From contig NZ_VCYH01000009.1 in NCBI RefSeq assembly GCF_030464345.1, forward strand, positions 1-64,000: a stretch of DNA of 64,000 nt, written 5' to 3'. The stretch is from Methanoculleus frigidifontis. Lineage in GTDB: Archaea > Halobacteriota > Methanomicrobia > Methanomicrobiales > Methanoculleaceae. The notes beneath the pieces are model-generated. The model worked only from the letters and a program-made list of their open reading frames with translations. It made no database searches and was not told the DNA's origin. A program made the translations under genes and the position numbers. Shown here one piece after another: positions 18,499 through 27,303 of the stretch. The stretch's first letter is position 1. The number at the start of each line of letters is the position of its first letter.

Positions 18499-19593
18499 TC
18501 ATGGGATAATCTCCATCCATATATCTTGGGCAGCACTCATTGTAATCCTTTCTGTGACAGTTTTTATTGAGTTATTTGAATAATCATGTAATATATCCGG
18601 ATTTTGCAATAGCCATATTATTGATGTTGCGAATGATTCAACATCATTATAATCGCGAATGAGGATCCCATTATATCCTGTCTGGATAATGTCTGTAACA
18701 TCTCCGCACATTGACGATACAACTGGCACTCCACAATGCAAGGATTGCATAACTGATTGGGGAAATCCTTCTCGCTCTGAAGTTAATAGGTTTATCTTAC
18801 TTTTATTTATCCAGTTCCAAGGATCCTTTTTCCATCCATAGAACACAATTGTATTCGATAGATCGAGAGAATCTGATAAATTCACAAGGTTTGTATATTC
18901 TGGACCATCTCCTACGATAGCTACCTTAATGTCTGGAATCACCTTTTTAGCCAAATAAGTTGAATGTATGACCGTTTCAACATGTTTCACCTTTGCCAAT
19001 CTACCTAAAAAGAGAACATCAATTACTTTGGGTATGCTAGTTTGAATAAAATTATTTTCCATCGGTTTATACAATATAAAAATTTTCTCTTTATTTATAC
19101 CAATTTTTTCCAGAAATGATTTAGTATAGGTTCCATTTACAATTATTATGTCCATTCTTTTCGCAATATGCCTGACAAATAAACCGTATAATGATAACTC
19201 CGGTAATGGCCTTGTGTAAGCATATTTTTCTATTGGACTGCCAGGTTCAAAAAATTCAACTGGACCAGCAATTAGATTTACTCCTACTCTCTTTCGAGTC
19301 AATTTTCCAATAATATAAGCTAGCATGCCGTGAGGGAAAAGTAAATATCCCAAAACCAGTTTTGGTTTATATTTTAATGACAAATATAGCAGATACAAAA
19401 ATTTGATAAATAAGCCAATTGGATAAATTTTTACAGACCATGTAGGTGGGCAATAGTACTTGACTTTATCCACGCTTGGCCCGATAGTATCTCTTACAAT
19501 TAAAATGGTATCTACTTCATCTATTTTTGTGAGTGGATAGATATGGTTTCGCAAATTTAGATCTGATAGTTTCATAGTTATGAGAAGATTCAT
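18499..19593 (-). CDS. GT4-family glycosyltransferase
   Basis: A 364-residue GT-B fold enzyme predicted to add a sugar from a nucleotide donor to a growing glycan at the cytoplasmic face. The C-terminal Glycos_transf_1 domain shows DVLFLGRLAKVKHVETVI, VAIVGDGPEYTNL, FYGWKKD and the donor-binding LLTSEREGFPQSVMQSL plus CGVPVVSS. The N-terminal half is diverged, with a hydrophobic FLYLLYLSLKYKPKLV segment. It overlaps the capA-like stop by 4 bases (ATGA) and is the last gene of the 29-18.5 kb operon. Strongly AT-rich. Confidence 0.88.
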   Translation of the reverse strand: MNLLITMKLSDLNLRNHIYPLTKIDEVDTILIVRDTIGPSVDKVKYYCPPTWSVKIYPIGLFIKFLYLLYLSLKYKPKLVLGYLLFPHGMLAYIIGKLTRKRVGVNLIAGPVEFFEPGSPIEKYAYTRPLPELSLYGLFVRHIAKRMDIIIVNGTYTKSFLEKIGINKEKIFILYKPMENNFIQTSIPKVIDVLFLGRLAKVKHVETVIHSTYLAKKVIPDIKVAIVGDGPEYTNLVNLSDSLDLSNTIVFYGWKKDPWNWINKSKINLLTSEREGFPQSVMQSLHCGVPVVSSMCGDVTDIIQTGYNGILIRDYNDVESFATSIIWLLQNPDILHDYSNNSIKTVTERITMSAAQDIWMEIIP

Positions 19594-20678
19594 GCCTCAT
19601 ACCTTCTTTTTTTTCCAAAATACGAGCTGACTGTACTGCACACTGTAGAAAAGGAATATCGATACAAATTTTTAACAAAGTGAACTTTCATATTCCACTT
19701 TACAGCTGCTTTATACTTATTATATAATAGGTTATAATCCCCAATATACGTAATATAATCCGACAATGAGCGGTTCTCGAATGAATTTCTGATTGCTCCG
19801 ACAGACATTAAAAAAGCATCTGAATGAGGTGAATTCATGATATGGGGGTGATAATCGTACGCATTAATAGTAACCGGAGTAATATTAATGTCCATCAAAT
19901 CTGATGAGTCCTGAACATCAATCTCTGCAATAAATGATTCTCTGGTCGTAGGGATGTACGTGTGATCAAAGATAAAATTACCCAGACTGTAAAAAATGGG
20001 TCGGTTTTTGTAGATTTCATAACTCTGAGTGATGTGGGGGTGCCCTCCAAGGATAATATCGGCACCTGCATCGACAAGATCCCGGCCTATTTGGATTTGG
20101 TCAGGCGAGGGGTACGGAACATATTCAGACCCCCAATGCAGAGATATGATGATCAGGTCTGAAACAGGTTTTACTTTTTCAATATCTTTGATAATTGCAT
20201 CCTTATGGTAAATCTTATTGTAACAGACATCAGCAATGTGATCCTCTATATAGGAATAGCCTAGAAAAGCAATCCTATACCCTTTGATGTGTAGGATTTC
20301 AATCTCATCTCTAACTCCCACAGGGGCTATATCATTGTCTTTGAGATTTTTGACCGTATGGAGAAATGTCTTCCGGCCGTTTTCCATGATGTGATTATTT
20401 GCAACTGAAAGGACATTGAAATGAGCGTTTTTCAGACCTTGGATGACTTCTGGCTCTGCACAGAAAAAAACCGAATCTTTGCCGGTTTTTGAGTTAATGT
20501 CCATGATCGAACATTCTAAATTTCCAAAAACAATGTCCCCGTCCTTGAATAGGGGGGAAACCTCCCTGAAGAGGTATTTTGAACCGTTCTTCTGAATTAC
20601 GCTTTTCACCCCAAAAGTATCACATAAGGGCTGCTCTCCCAGCATGATGTCGCCGACGGCGTATATTTTAAGAGGCAT
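19590..20678 (-). CDS. CapA-family capsule-synthesis protein
   Basis: A 362-residue member of the CapA/PgsA metallophosphoesterase-like family. It shows AVGDIMLGEQP, FGNLECSI, SVANNHIMENG, IISLHWGSEYVPYP, GGHPHITQS and FYSLGNFIFDH, which together form the metal site. Bacterial CapA helps make or export poly-gamma-glutamate. In archaeal glycan loci the exact role is unknown. No signal peptide is seen. Its start shares one base with the stop of the upstream capK-like gene (TAATG), so the two are probably translationally coupled. Confidence 0.88.
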   Translation of the reverse strand: MPLKIYAVGDIMLGEQPLCDTFGVKSVIQKNGSKYLFREVSPLFKDGDIVFGNLECSIMDINSKTGKDSVFFCAEPEVIQGLKNAHFNVLSVANNHIMENGRKTFLHTVKNLKDNDIAPVGVRDEIEILHIKGYRIAFLGYSYIEDHIADVCYNKIYHKDAIIKDIEKVKPVSDLIIISLHWGSEYVPYPSPDQIQIGRDLVDAGADIILGGHPHITQSYEIYKNRPIFYSLGNFIFDHTYIPTTRESFIAEIDVQDSSDLMDINITPVTINAYDYHPHIMNSPHSDAFLMSVGAIRNSFENRSLSDYITYIGDYNLLYNKYKAAVKWNMKVHFVKNLYRYSFSTVCSTVSSYFGKKRRYEA

Positions 20679-22018
20679 TATCTACGCTCCATTTCATTTA
20701 GTATGAATTTGTACTTCCCCGCCTTCGTTCTCTCAATCTCATCAACTAGTTGAAATCGAATTTTCCAAAGGGGACTTTTTGATTGTATTATTTGTTTTAT
20801 TCTCTCCAATTCCTCCGCATCAAAACTATCTTCTATGACCAACTTTACGTGAATTTCATCCACAGTCTTTTGCACGACTTGGTATTCTTTGATCCCTTGA
20901 CAATACTCCCAGAAAATGTATAAAAAGAACCAACCATGTACGTTTTTTCCTTCAGGGGTGATAAGAACATCAACTGTCCGGCCAATGATCTCTTTTAATA
21001 ATTTATACCCTCTTCCGCATTCGCACATATCTTCTGTAATATATACATCGTCCCCGGTAGCGTACCTGATAAACGGCATTGAAAAGTTATGCAGGCTCGT
21101 TGCGAGGATCTGCCCCCCCCCGTTATCAACAACCTGGCCGCCATCTTGAGCAACGACCTCCGTAATGCTCCGTTCGGTATCTATGTGCAGCCCATAATGC
21201 TCGGGACATTCGTACGCACTGACCCCCCCGTCGTTCAGGCCGTACCCATCAAAGACATCGCACCCGAAAACCCGGTCGATCGTCTCCCGCATGTGAGGAA
21301 AGAGTTTATCTGAGGTAGTAAATACTGCCTTGGGAGAAGGAACGGGAATGTCATTCTCTTCTAACCATTGGGCATAGAAATAGATAGATGAGGCGTATCC
21401 TCGAATGAATTTGGGCTGAAAAGTGTTCAGGATGCACGCATAGCTCCGCATTTCTGGCTCGCCCATATCGAAGGAAGAGATCTTCTTAAGGTTCCTCGCG
21501 ATCTCGTGAGCCTTTGTGATAAGATTGGACTTTGTCCCGACATTAAGGGATGACCCGGCAAGAAAGACCATCTTATCACCAAGTTCAAAGCCTCCATACC
21601 CCCATCCTCGGTAGAGGAGAGCTCCGCCTAAAAAGCGGTCGTTTTTTGATATTCGGTACTGGAAAGGGGTGCCGGTCGAACCACCGGTTGCCCGATCTTC
21701 GTACTGCATTGCGGAGAGGCTTGCTGGCTTGAGTTCCTTCCAGTGTTCCTGTATGATCTCTTTTGTCAGGATGGGAAGTTTCTGGAGGTCTTCAATTGTG
21801 CGTATATCCTTGGGAACAAGTTTAAGCTCTTTGAAGAGGTTGCTGTAATAGGGAACGTTCTCGTACACGTAGGAGACCATACGCCTTAGTTGTTTTTCCT
21901 GTTCTCCTTTTAATTCCGCATAGGGTCTCCACTGGTTTTTCATAAGACGCTTGTAGGTCGGGTAGAATGAGTGTTCCCCAATGGTATGTGCCAAGATGAA
22001 TAATTGCTTATTGAACAT
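20678..22018 (-). CDS. CapK/PaaK-like adenylate-forming enzyme
   Basis: A 446-residue protein of the phenylacetate-CoA ligase-like (CapK) branch of the ANL superfamily, which activates a carboxylic acid as an acyl-adenylate. Motifs are the P-loop-like TGGSTGTPFQYRIS, VFDGYGLNDGG, MPFIRYATGDDVYI, CECGRGYKLLKEIIGR, and a C-terminal Lys region (ERTKAGKYKFI). Homologues are common in capsule loci, where the substrate is seldom known. Here it may activate an acid for attachment to a sugar. It lies just downstream of the wecC relic and is coupled to the capA-like gene. Confidence 0.87.
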   Translation of the reverse strand: MFNKQLFILAHTIGEHSFYPTYKRLMKNQWRPYAELKGEQEKQLRRMVSYVYENVPYYSNLFKELKLVPKDIRTIEDLQKLPILTKEIIQEHWKELKPASLSAMQYEDRATGGSTGTPFQYRISKNDRFLGGALLYRGWGYGGFELGDKMVFLAGSSLNVGTKSNLITKAHEIARNLKKISSFDMGEPEMRSYACILNTFQPKFIRGYASSIYFYAQWLEENDIPVPSPKAVFTTSDKLFPHMRETIDRVFGCDVFDGYGLNDGGVSAYECPEHYGLHIDTERSITEVVAQDGGQVVDNGGGQILATSLHNFSMPFIRYATGDDVYITEDMCECGRGYKLLKEIIGRTVDVLITPEGKNVHGWFFLYIFWEYCQGIKEYQVVQKTVDEIHVKLVIEDSFDAEELERIKQIIQSKSPLWKIRFQLVDEIERTKAGKYKFILNEMERR

Positions 22019-22400
22019 TTAGATCACCTTTCCCGATCCCTAGATACGCACCCCTCCCTCTGATTGCAAACAGATTCTTCCCGTCCACGACCCCCGGTGA
22101 GGCCATCTGACCCGTTGCCGTCTCCAGAATGAGGAAGGTTGCACACTCCGTCTCACTAAACGCCTCCTCAAAGCTCCCGTCCGGGGAAAACACCCTGGCC
22201 TTCGTTGTCGCAAGGATGGGGACGTATGGGTCGTGCACCCGCACATCAGCCCCGAGATTGACAAACTCCTTGATAGTCTTGATCGAGGGTGACTTGGGAG
22301 TCATTGATGTTCTTCTTGTAGGCGAGGTACGTAACAATAATCTTGGCACCATAGAGGCAATTGCTGACCAACCTGAGGCCGTCCTTGGCGAAGTTGATGG
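22008..22400 (-). pseudogene. UDP-sugar 6-dehydrogenase (WecC/Ugd type), C-terminal relic
   Basis: One frame reads GLRLVSNCLYGAKIIVTYLA then YKKNINDS. After a shift near 22285 the next frame gives PSIKTIKEFVNLGADVRV and HDPYV, FEEAFSETECATFLIL and a normal-looking end. This is the UDP-binding C-terminal domain of a UDP-N-acetylmannosamine/glucose dehydrogenase. The NAD-binding half is absent. The relic overlaps the capK start and lies directly behind the DUF354 gene, a common neighbour of wecB/wecC in methanogens, so the locus once made a uronic acid sugar. Confidence 0.75.
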
Positions 22401-22522
22401 TGTGCTCCTCAGGAACTCTTTGAGTTTGCCGGAAGGCTCATTGGGGCTGGGGGTGAAGCCATGCGATCCCGCGATTGTGCGATCGGATGGATAACAGGCA
22501 GAATGGCCTGTAAATACGGCAA

Positions 22523-23629
22523 TCATGATTCATCATCTGGGGCATGAGTACAGGAGTATTGCACCCCGGGGTGCTCTTTGATCTCTGCAGAACTTTGGGG
22601 ATAGTTCTCGATAAGCCAGACGAGAAACGCAGTCACATCGATCTTATCTTTCAACAGATTGTCTCTTTTTTGTACCCAAGCCTCCTTGATTTTGGGCTGT
22701 TGCAAAAGTTCAGTCGCTTTGGATAATGCAATATGTTCATCGGAGTAATTATATATAAGGCCGTATTTCTGTTCAAGTTCGATGAAGTTACCCATGTCAT
22801 TACTCCCCACAAAAGAATTGCATCTAATAGCTGGAGTACCTAACACTGCAGCTTCTGTTGTCATCGTTTGTGAGTCACAGAGAAGAATTTTAGCATAATA
22901 TAATGCATCATGCATTTTTTCTGGTGGAATACTTATCTGGTACTTTCTTAACGGTTTTGGTAGTGCTGCCTCTGAACTGATTAAAACATTGGAATACTTT
23001 TCTAGTTCCTTAACTATTTCTTCTTTATTTCCTAGACCTTTATGCCCGGCATCGTGCTGAGCGTTCCATGCTACGAAGTGAACAATGGTGTAGGGGTCTT
23101 TTTCATCGATCTGCAATTCCTTAAGAATTGATGGATCTGGGATAAAGTAATTTGGATGGAGATATGCAAGTTCCTTATACCCCTCGTATCGAATCTGCTT
23201 TTGACCTAAATCATTACGGAAGGTAGATGGGGTACAGATAATATCTACAAATGGATAAGTAAGTATTTTATTGATTGGAACTGGTTCGCTGTCATTGAAT
23301 AAGATGACTGGTGTGCTGGTCAGTTTTCCAGCCAGTGCGACAGTTTCTCCAGGTCCGCAAATGAGATCGGGTTTGAAAGCGCGAATCAATTCTGACAGGT
23401 TTCGAATCCGTTGAAATAACTCAATGGATAATCCTGTGAATCCTATTTTCTGTTTACTAATTACTCTATATTCGATATTATAGTGAGATAGCAGCTCAAG
23501 AAGTACATCCTTATCCCGGGCTGATACTAGAACGTCATGTCCATGCTCTTGAAGCTTTTTAATCGTATTTTTATGGAAGTGTACCTGTGCGGGATGGCCA
23601 ATATCGAAGATTAGTCTCATGTTAACCAT
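22523..23629 (-). CDS. DUF354 glycosyltransferase-like protein
   Basis: A 368-residue protein of the DUF354 family, which has a GT-B fold related to MurG and UDP-GlcNAc 2-epimerase. It starts MRLIFDIGHPAQVHFHKN, continues with DLICGPGETVALAGKLT, and the C-terminal half has LLCDSQTMTTEAAVLGTPAI, the likely nucleotide-sugar binding loop. Members occur in archaeal surface-glycan loci with wecB/wecC. The reaction is not established. Start taken at 23629 (MVNMRL). A start three codons later is possible. Overlaps the acyltransferase by 8 bases. Confidence 0.82.
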   Translation of the reverse strand: MVNMRLIFDIGHPAQVHFHKNTIKKLQEHGHDVLVSARDKDVLLELLSHYNIEYRVISKQKIGFTGLSIELFQRIRNLSELIRAFKPDLICGPGETVALAGKLTSTPVILFNDSEPVPINKILTYPFVDIICTPSTFRNDLGQKQIRYEGYKELAYLHPNYFIPDPSILKELQIDEKDPYTIVHFVAWNAQHDAGHKGLGNKEEIVKELEKYSNVLISSEAALPKPLRKYQISIPPEKMHDALYYAKILLCDSQTMTTEAAVLGTPAIRCNSFVGSNDMGNFIELEQKYGLIYNYSDEHIALSKATELLQQPKIKEAWVQKRDNLLKDKIDVTAFLVWLIENYPQSSAEIKEHPGVQYSCTHAPDDES

Positions 23630-24128
23630 CCAGTTTTTTAATCACCTTTGCTGGCACGCCCACAGCAAGACTATTTGCGGGTATACTCTTGTTTACGACC
23701 GCACCCGTTCCGATGACAGATTTCTCCCCGATCTCAACCCCCTGGATCACGATGCAGCCCGGGGCCATCCATACGCCCATGCCTATCTTGACGGGCTGCA
23801 CGCTTCGGGGATACTTCTCGCGGAGAGGGAGGGTTCCCCGTGAATGGGCGCTGATGATGCAGCGGTCTCCAATCTCGGCGTAGTCCTCAACGGTGATGTA
23901 CTCGGGGTGAATGCGGTCGAAGATCACGTCGTATCCGATGTACACGTTTTTGCCGATGTTGACGCCTCGCATCCGGTGGAGGCGGGCTCTCCAGGAGGGG
24001 ATGGGGAAACTGGATGCGAGTCGTTCGAGTATCCAGTTCTTGAAAAACTTGAGGCCGAAGAGGATGGCATTCTGGTTCTCGAACTGGATCGTTTCTTCGA
24101 ATGCGATTTTGTCCCGGTTGGATATCAT
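23622..24128 (-). CDS. Hexapeptide-repeat (LbetaH) acyltransferase
   Basis: A 168-residue left-handed beta-helix transferase. Imperfect hexapeptide repeats run from about residue 55 (VNIGKNVYIGYDVIF) to 160 (VEIGEKSVIGTGAVVNKSIP), with the catalytic-type His in ISAHSRGTLPL. It ends in the common VGVPAKVIKKL. Such enzymes transfer acetyl or longer acyl groups from CoA to sugar hydroxyls or amines. Its position directly behind a thiolase and a 3-hydroxyacyl-CoA dehydrogenase suggests the acyl donor could be 3-hydroxybutyryl-CoA instead of acetyl-CoA. That is inference. Confidence 0.88.
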   Translation of the reverse strand: MISNRDKIAFEETIQFENQNAILFGLKFFKNWILERLASSFPIPSWRARLHRMRGVNIGKNVYIGYDVIFDRIHPEYITVEDYAEIGDRCIISAHSRGTLPLREKYPRSVQPVKIGMGVWMAPGCIVIQGVEIGEKSVIGTGAVVNKSIPANSLAVGVPAKVIKKLDG

Positions 24129-25234
24129 CTGTTCACCTTTCCGTATGTGTAGAAGCCTTCTCCGGACTTAAATCCAAGTTTCCCCTGTTCGATGAGATCG
24201 GAGAGTAACTGTGCCGGTTTGTATTTGGGGTTGTTGAACTCCTGGTATAAGACCTCAAGGATCGAGAGGCAGATATCAAGGCCGATGAAGTCTGCGAGTT
24301 GGAACGGTCCCATGGGGTGGTTTAAGCCGAGCTTTATGGCGCTGTCGATATCTTCCTTCGATGCGACTCCCTCTTCGAGGAGAAGAACTGCTTCGTTGAT
24401 CTGCGGGAGAAGGAGCCGGTTGACGACGTACCCCGGACTGTTCTGGACGATGATCGGCTTTTTGTTCAGCGCTGTAACAATACCGATGATCGAGTCTTTT
24501 GTCGCGTCGGATGTCATTGAACCGATGACGACCTCGACCAGATCCATCCGGTGGACCGGATTGAAGAAATGCATCCCTATACATTTTTCTGGCCTGTCCG
24601 TTGCCCCGGCGAGATCGTCTATCGAGAGTGACGAAGAGTTTGTTGCAAGGATGGTGGAGGGCTTGCAGACCTGTGAGATGCTATGGAAGATCTCCCTTTT
24701 AATGTCCATATCTTCTGCTGCGGCTTCGATGATGACGTCACAGTCTGCAAGGCCCGAGTAATCGGTCGTGATGGTCAGGCTCTGAAGAACCGCTTCTGTT
24801 TCGGCGTCGCTCATCCTCTTTGCGATCTGCTTCTGTATCTTTGAGACCGCCTTTTTTGCGCTATCGTCGGAGCGTGTCTTCAGCACGGTTGGGTAGCCGT
24901 ATTGAATGAGATATGCGGCTATCTGAGAGCCGAGGAGGCCGGTGCCGATGACGCCGATCTGGTCTCTCTGTACGTCATTCTGCTGGATATCGATGATATC
25001 GCCGATCTCATACTTTTGGAAAGACTTTTCGATTTTCTTGTGCCCATGTAAGTCTTCCAGAATGTTGACGAAGTAAGGCACTTTTTCATTTCCGGTTGAG
25101 GGCACGAAGACTTCGGATGTGCCGATAACCCGGTACTGGGTTTCCTCAACCGGGGTTACGCCCTGTCCGCAGAAGATACACTTCTCGACAGGGTGGTTCC
25201 AGCACTTGTGGCACTGGAGACAGCAGTATTTCAT
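24125..25234 (-). CDS. 3-hydroxyacyl-CoA dehydrogenase with N-terminal zinc-ribbon/OB-like domain
   Basis: A 369-residue fusion. Residues 1-80 resemble a DUF35-type rubredoxin-like ribbon and OB fold: Cys pairs in YCCLQCHKC and EKCIFCGQG, then ending near KYEIGDIIDI. Residues 90-369 are a complete NAD-dependent 3-hydroxyacyl-CoA dehydrogenase: IGVIGTGLLGSQIAAYL (Rossmann), IIEAAAEDMDIKREIF, ATNSSSLSIDDLA, catalytic His/Glu region MHFFNPVHRMDLVEVV, and NSPGYVVNRLLLPQINEA. It should reduce acetoacetyl-CoA to 3-hydroxybutyryl-CoA or the reverse. The ATG at 25234 is chosen: it forms a TAATG overlap with the thiolase stop, as in the capK/capA pair. An ATG at 25264 would overlap by 31 bases. Confidence 0.87.
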   Translation of the reverse strand: MKYCCLQCHKCWNHPVEKCIFCGQGVTPVEETQYRVIGTSEVFVPSTGNEKVPYFVNILEDLHGHKKIEKSFQKYEIGDIIDIQQNDVQRDQIGVIGTGLLGSQIAAYLIQYGYPTVLKTRSDDSAKKAVSKIQKQIAKRMSDAETEAVLQSLTITTDYSGLADCDVIIEAAAEDMDIKREIFHSISQVCKPSTILATNSSSLSIDDLAGATDRPEKCIGMHFFNPVHRMDLVEVVIGSMTSDATKDSIIGIVTALNKKPIIVQNSPGYVVNRLLLPQINEAVLLLEEGVASKEDIDSAIKLGLNHPMGPFQLADFIGLDICLSILEVLYQEFNNPKYKPAQLLSDLIEQGKLGFKSGEGFYTYGKVNR

Positions 25235-26367
25235 TAGATGCCCTCCATAAGCGTAATGCCGCATGTCCCGCCGATCCCGCCGATATTCTGGGTGAGACCC
25301 AGCTTTGGATCCGATACTTGACGCTTTCCAGCCTCCCCTCGGAGTTGTGTGACTATCTCGTAGATTTGAGCGAGTCCCGTGGCTCCAATGGGATGCCCGT
25401 CTGCTTTCAGCCCACCATCGGTATTGACGGGGTGCTCGCCTCCGGGGAGAATGCTTCCGTTCTCAATAAGTTCGGGCGCCTCTCCAGGTCTGCAGAAGCC
25501 GAGGTCTTCCAGTGCGAGAAGCTCGCTTATCGTGAAGCAGTCGTGGACTTCAAGGATGTCTATCATGTCGGGCGTGACTCCTGTATCCTGGTACACCTTT
25601 CTGGAGGCGATCTTTGTGGCGTTGAACGAGGTCAGGCTCTCCCGCTGTGTTAATGAGATTGTATCTGTTGCGATACGGGAGCTGAGGATTTTCACATCCC
25701 GATCTGACTGTTTTTTGCTGGATATGATTATTGCAGCTGCCCCATCGGAGAGTGGGCTGCAGTCGAAGAGGTTCAGGGGCGACGCAACCCTGGGGGATTG
25801 CTTGATCATCTCCACGGTGACATCTTTATGATAGAAATGCGCCAGTGGATTGAGGTTTGCGTTCTTGTGGTTGATATATGATACCTGCTCCAGCGCATCA
25901 TGTGAGATTCCATATGTACTCATGTACTGCTGAGCGATCAGTGCATATGCTGCGGGGAAGATCAGCCCCTGCTCGTAATCGTTCTTATAGTCGCCAGCCA
26001 TTGCAATTGCATCGGTTGGGGAGATGAGGTGTGTCCCCGTCATCTTCTCAACCCCTACGATCATGATGTTTGGTGTCTTTTCAAGACAATTGATAGCCTG
26101 ATTTAATGCAACGCTACTTGAGGCGCAGGCGGTTTCAATCCGGATGATGGGTATATTGAGTGAGGGGAGGAGCGATGCGATGATCGAGTTGAAGTGGAGC
26201 TGCCCGTTGAGAGGCCCGCCGAGGAAATTTGATACGAAGATTGCATCAATGTCGGTAATATCCAGAGGACTATCCTCGACGGCGTTGAGCATAGCCTCAT
26301 ATGTCAATTCTGGAAGGGTTTTTGTAAGAGCTCCGAATTTGGTTCGTCCGATACCGTTGATATACAT
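25234..26367 (-). CDS. Thiolase (acetyl-CoA C-acetyltransferase type)
   Basis: A 377-residue thiolase of the archaeal/SCP2-like type. It carries the nucleophilic Cys in IRIETACASSSVALNQ, the His of GGLKADGHPIGATGLAQ and the C-terminal GGTCGI. It would condense two acetyl-CoA to acetoacetyl-CoA. In archaea such thiolases usually sit with HMG-CoA synthase and a DUF35 protein for isoprenoid synthesis. Here the DUF35-like part is fused to the next gene's dehydrogenase and the surroundings are glycan genes, pointing to a dedicated use. Ten bases separate it from the upstream deacetylase. Confidence 0.87.
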   Translation of the reverse strand: MYINGIGRTKFGALTKTLPELTYEAMLNAVEDSPLDITDIDAIFVSNFLGGPLNGQLHFNSIIASLLPSLNIPIIRIETACASSSVALNQAINCLEKTPNIMIVGVEKMTGTHLISPTDAIAMAGDYKNDYEQGLIFPAAYALIAQQYMSTYGISHDALEQVSYINHKNANLNPLAHFYHKDVTVEMIKQSPRVASPLNLFDCSPLSDGAAAIIISSKKQSDRDVKILSSRIATDTISLTQRESLTSFNATKIASRKVYQDTGVTPDMIDILEVHDCFTISELLALEDLGFCRPGEAPELIENGSILPGGEHPVNTDGGLKADGHPIGATGLAQIYEIVTQLRGEAGKRQVSDPKLGLTQNIGGIGGTCGITLMEGI

Positions 26368-26376
26368 AATTCACCC

Positions 26377-27300
26377 TCAAATACTGTTCTTTACGAGTTC
26401 TCCGAGCGTCGCCGTCTGTCTATCCTTGAACTTGCCTAGAATGTAGCGCACTCTCTTTTCAACGAGTTTCCCTTTCACAATCCAGTAGAATGGCCTTTTG
26501 TTGCCGACATCGGGGAAAGACTCGGTAGAGATATCGATGGGATGGAAGTAGAATATTGAATCCCCTCGTTTTAAGCATTGTTTTATGCCCTGATACACAA
26601 CCCGCCCTCCTAAAAACCGTAACATCGGTCCTCCTGAGGTAGGGATTTTCGCTCCGAGATTGTAATATGCAAAGGGAAACTCAACAATACTCCGTTGCAG
26701 AGTCGATGGCTCCAGACCGCCGTGCGAAGGGTAGTAGGGATACGATGACACTCCGGATAGGGAAGAATCGGTCTTATTGTACAGTGAGTTGACAGAAACC
26801 GATGAATCGTACCTGAAACCCATTCTCTCAAGCGAGTCGATCATCCACCCGCCGATGAGTGCATTTGGTGCACGGTACCCAATTATTTTGTCCCCGGACA
26901 CTTTTTCTAGGATCTGTTTTGCATGCAAAGTTTGTATTTCAAATTGTTCTTGACTGAGCAGTGGTTGTTTTGTTGCTGGATCAATCTTGCATGCGTGGGT
27001 TAATCCGTGGCAGGCGATCTCATGACCCTGCTCCACAATTGACTTGACCAGGCCGGGATACCGGTTAACCACATCTGCTACGACAAAGAATGTAGCACGA
27101 ATGTTGAACTGATTGAGTAGATTTAACACTCGATGAGTTGGCTCGGTCAGGTAGTCGTACCTTTCGGTCCATGTGTTGTAAAACTCTTCGACACCCTTGT
27201 AGGCAGAAAACGGCGACCCACAGACTGATGGAATGTGATACCAGTCCTCGATATCAATAGTAACTGCGAGCGAGTTGTTGGAGGTAGGTGACATGGTCAT
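26377..27300 (-). CDS. Polysaccharide deacetylase, DUF3473-like
   Basis: A 307-residue NodB-clan protein: DIEDWYHIPSVCG (metal Asp), TFFVVADVVNRYPGLV, the HxxxH metal motif CHGLTHA, GYRAPN and FYFHPIDIS. The extra C-terminal region after the NodB core resembles DUF3473, found in PEP-CTERM/exosortase-associated deacetylases. It probably de-N-acetylates a lipid-linked or polymeric sugar. It follows the double GT2 gene by 3 bases and precedes the thiolase by 9, so it is co-transcribed. Confidence 0.88.
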   Translation of the reverse strand: MTMSPTSNNSLAVTIDIEDWYHIPSVCGSPFSAYKGVEEFYNTWTERYDYLTEPTHRVLNLLNQFNIRATFFVVADVVNRYPGLVKSIVEQGHEIACHGLTHACKIDPATKQPLLSQEQFEIQTLHAKQILEKVSGDKIIGYRAPNALIGGWMIDSLERMGFRYDSSVSVNSLYNKTDSSLSGVSSYPYYPSHGGLEPSTLQRSIVEFPFAYYNLGAKIPTSGGPMLRFLGGRVVYQGIKQCLKRGDSIFYFHPIDISTESFPDVGNKRPFYWIVKGKLVEKRVRYILGKFKDRQTATLGELVKNSI

Positions 27301-27303
27301 GCC

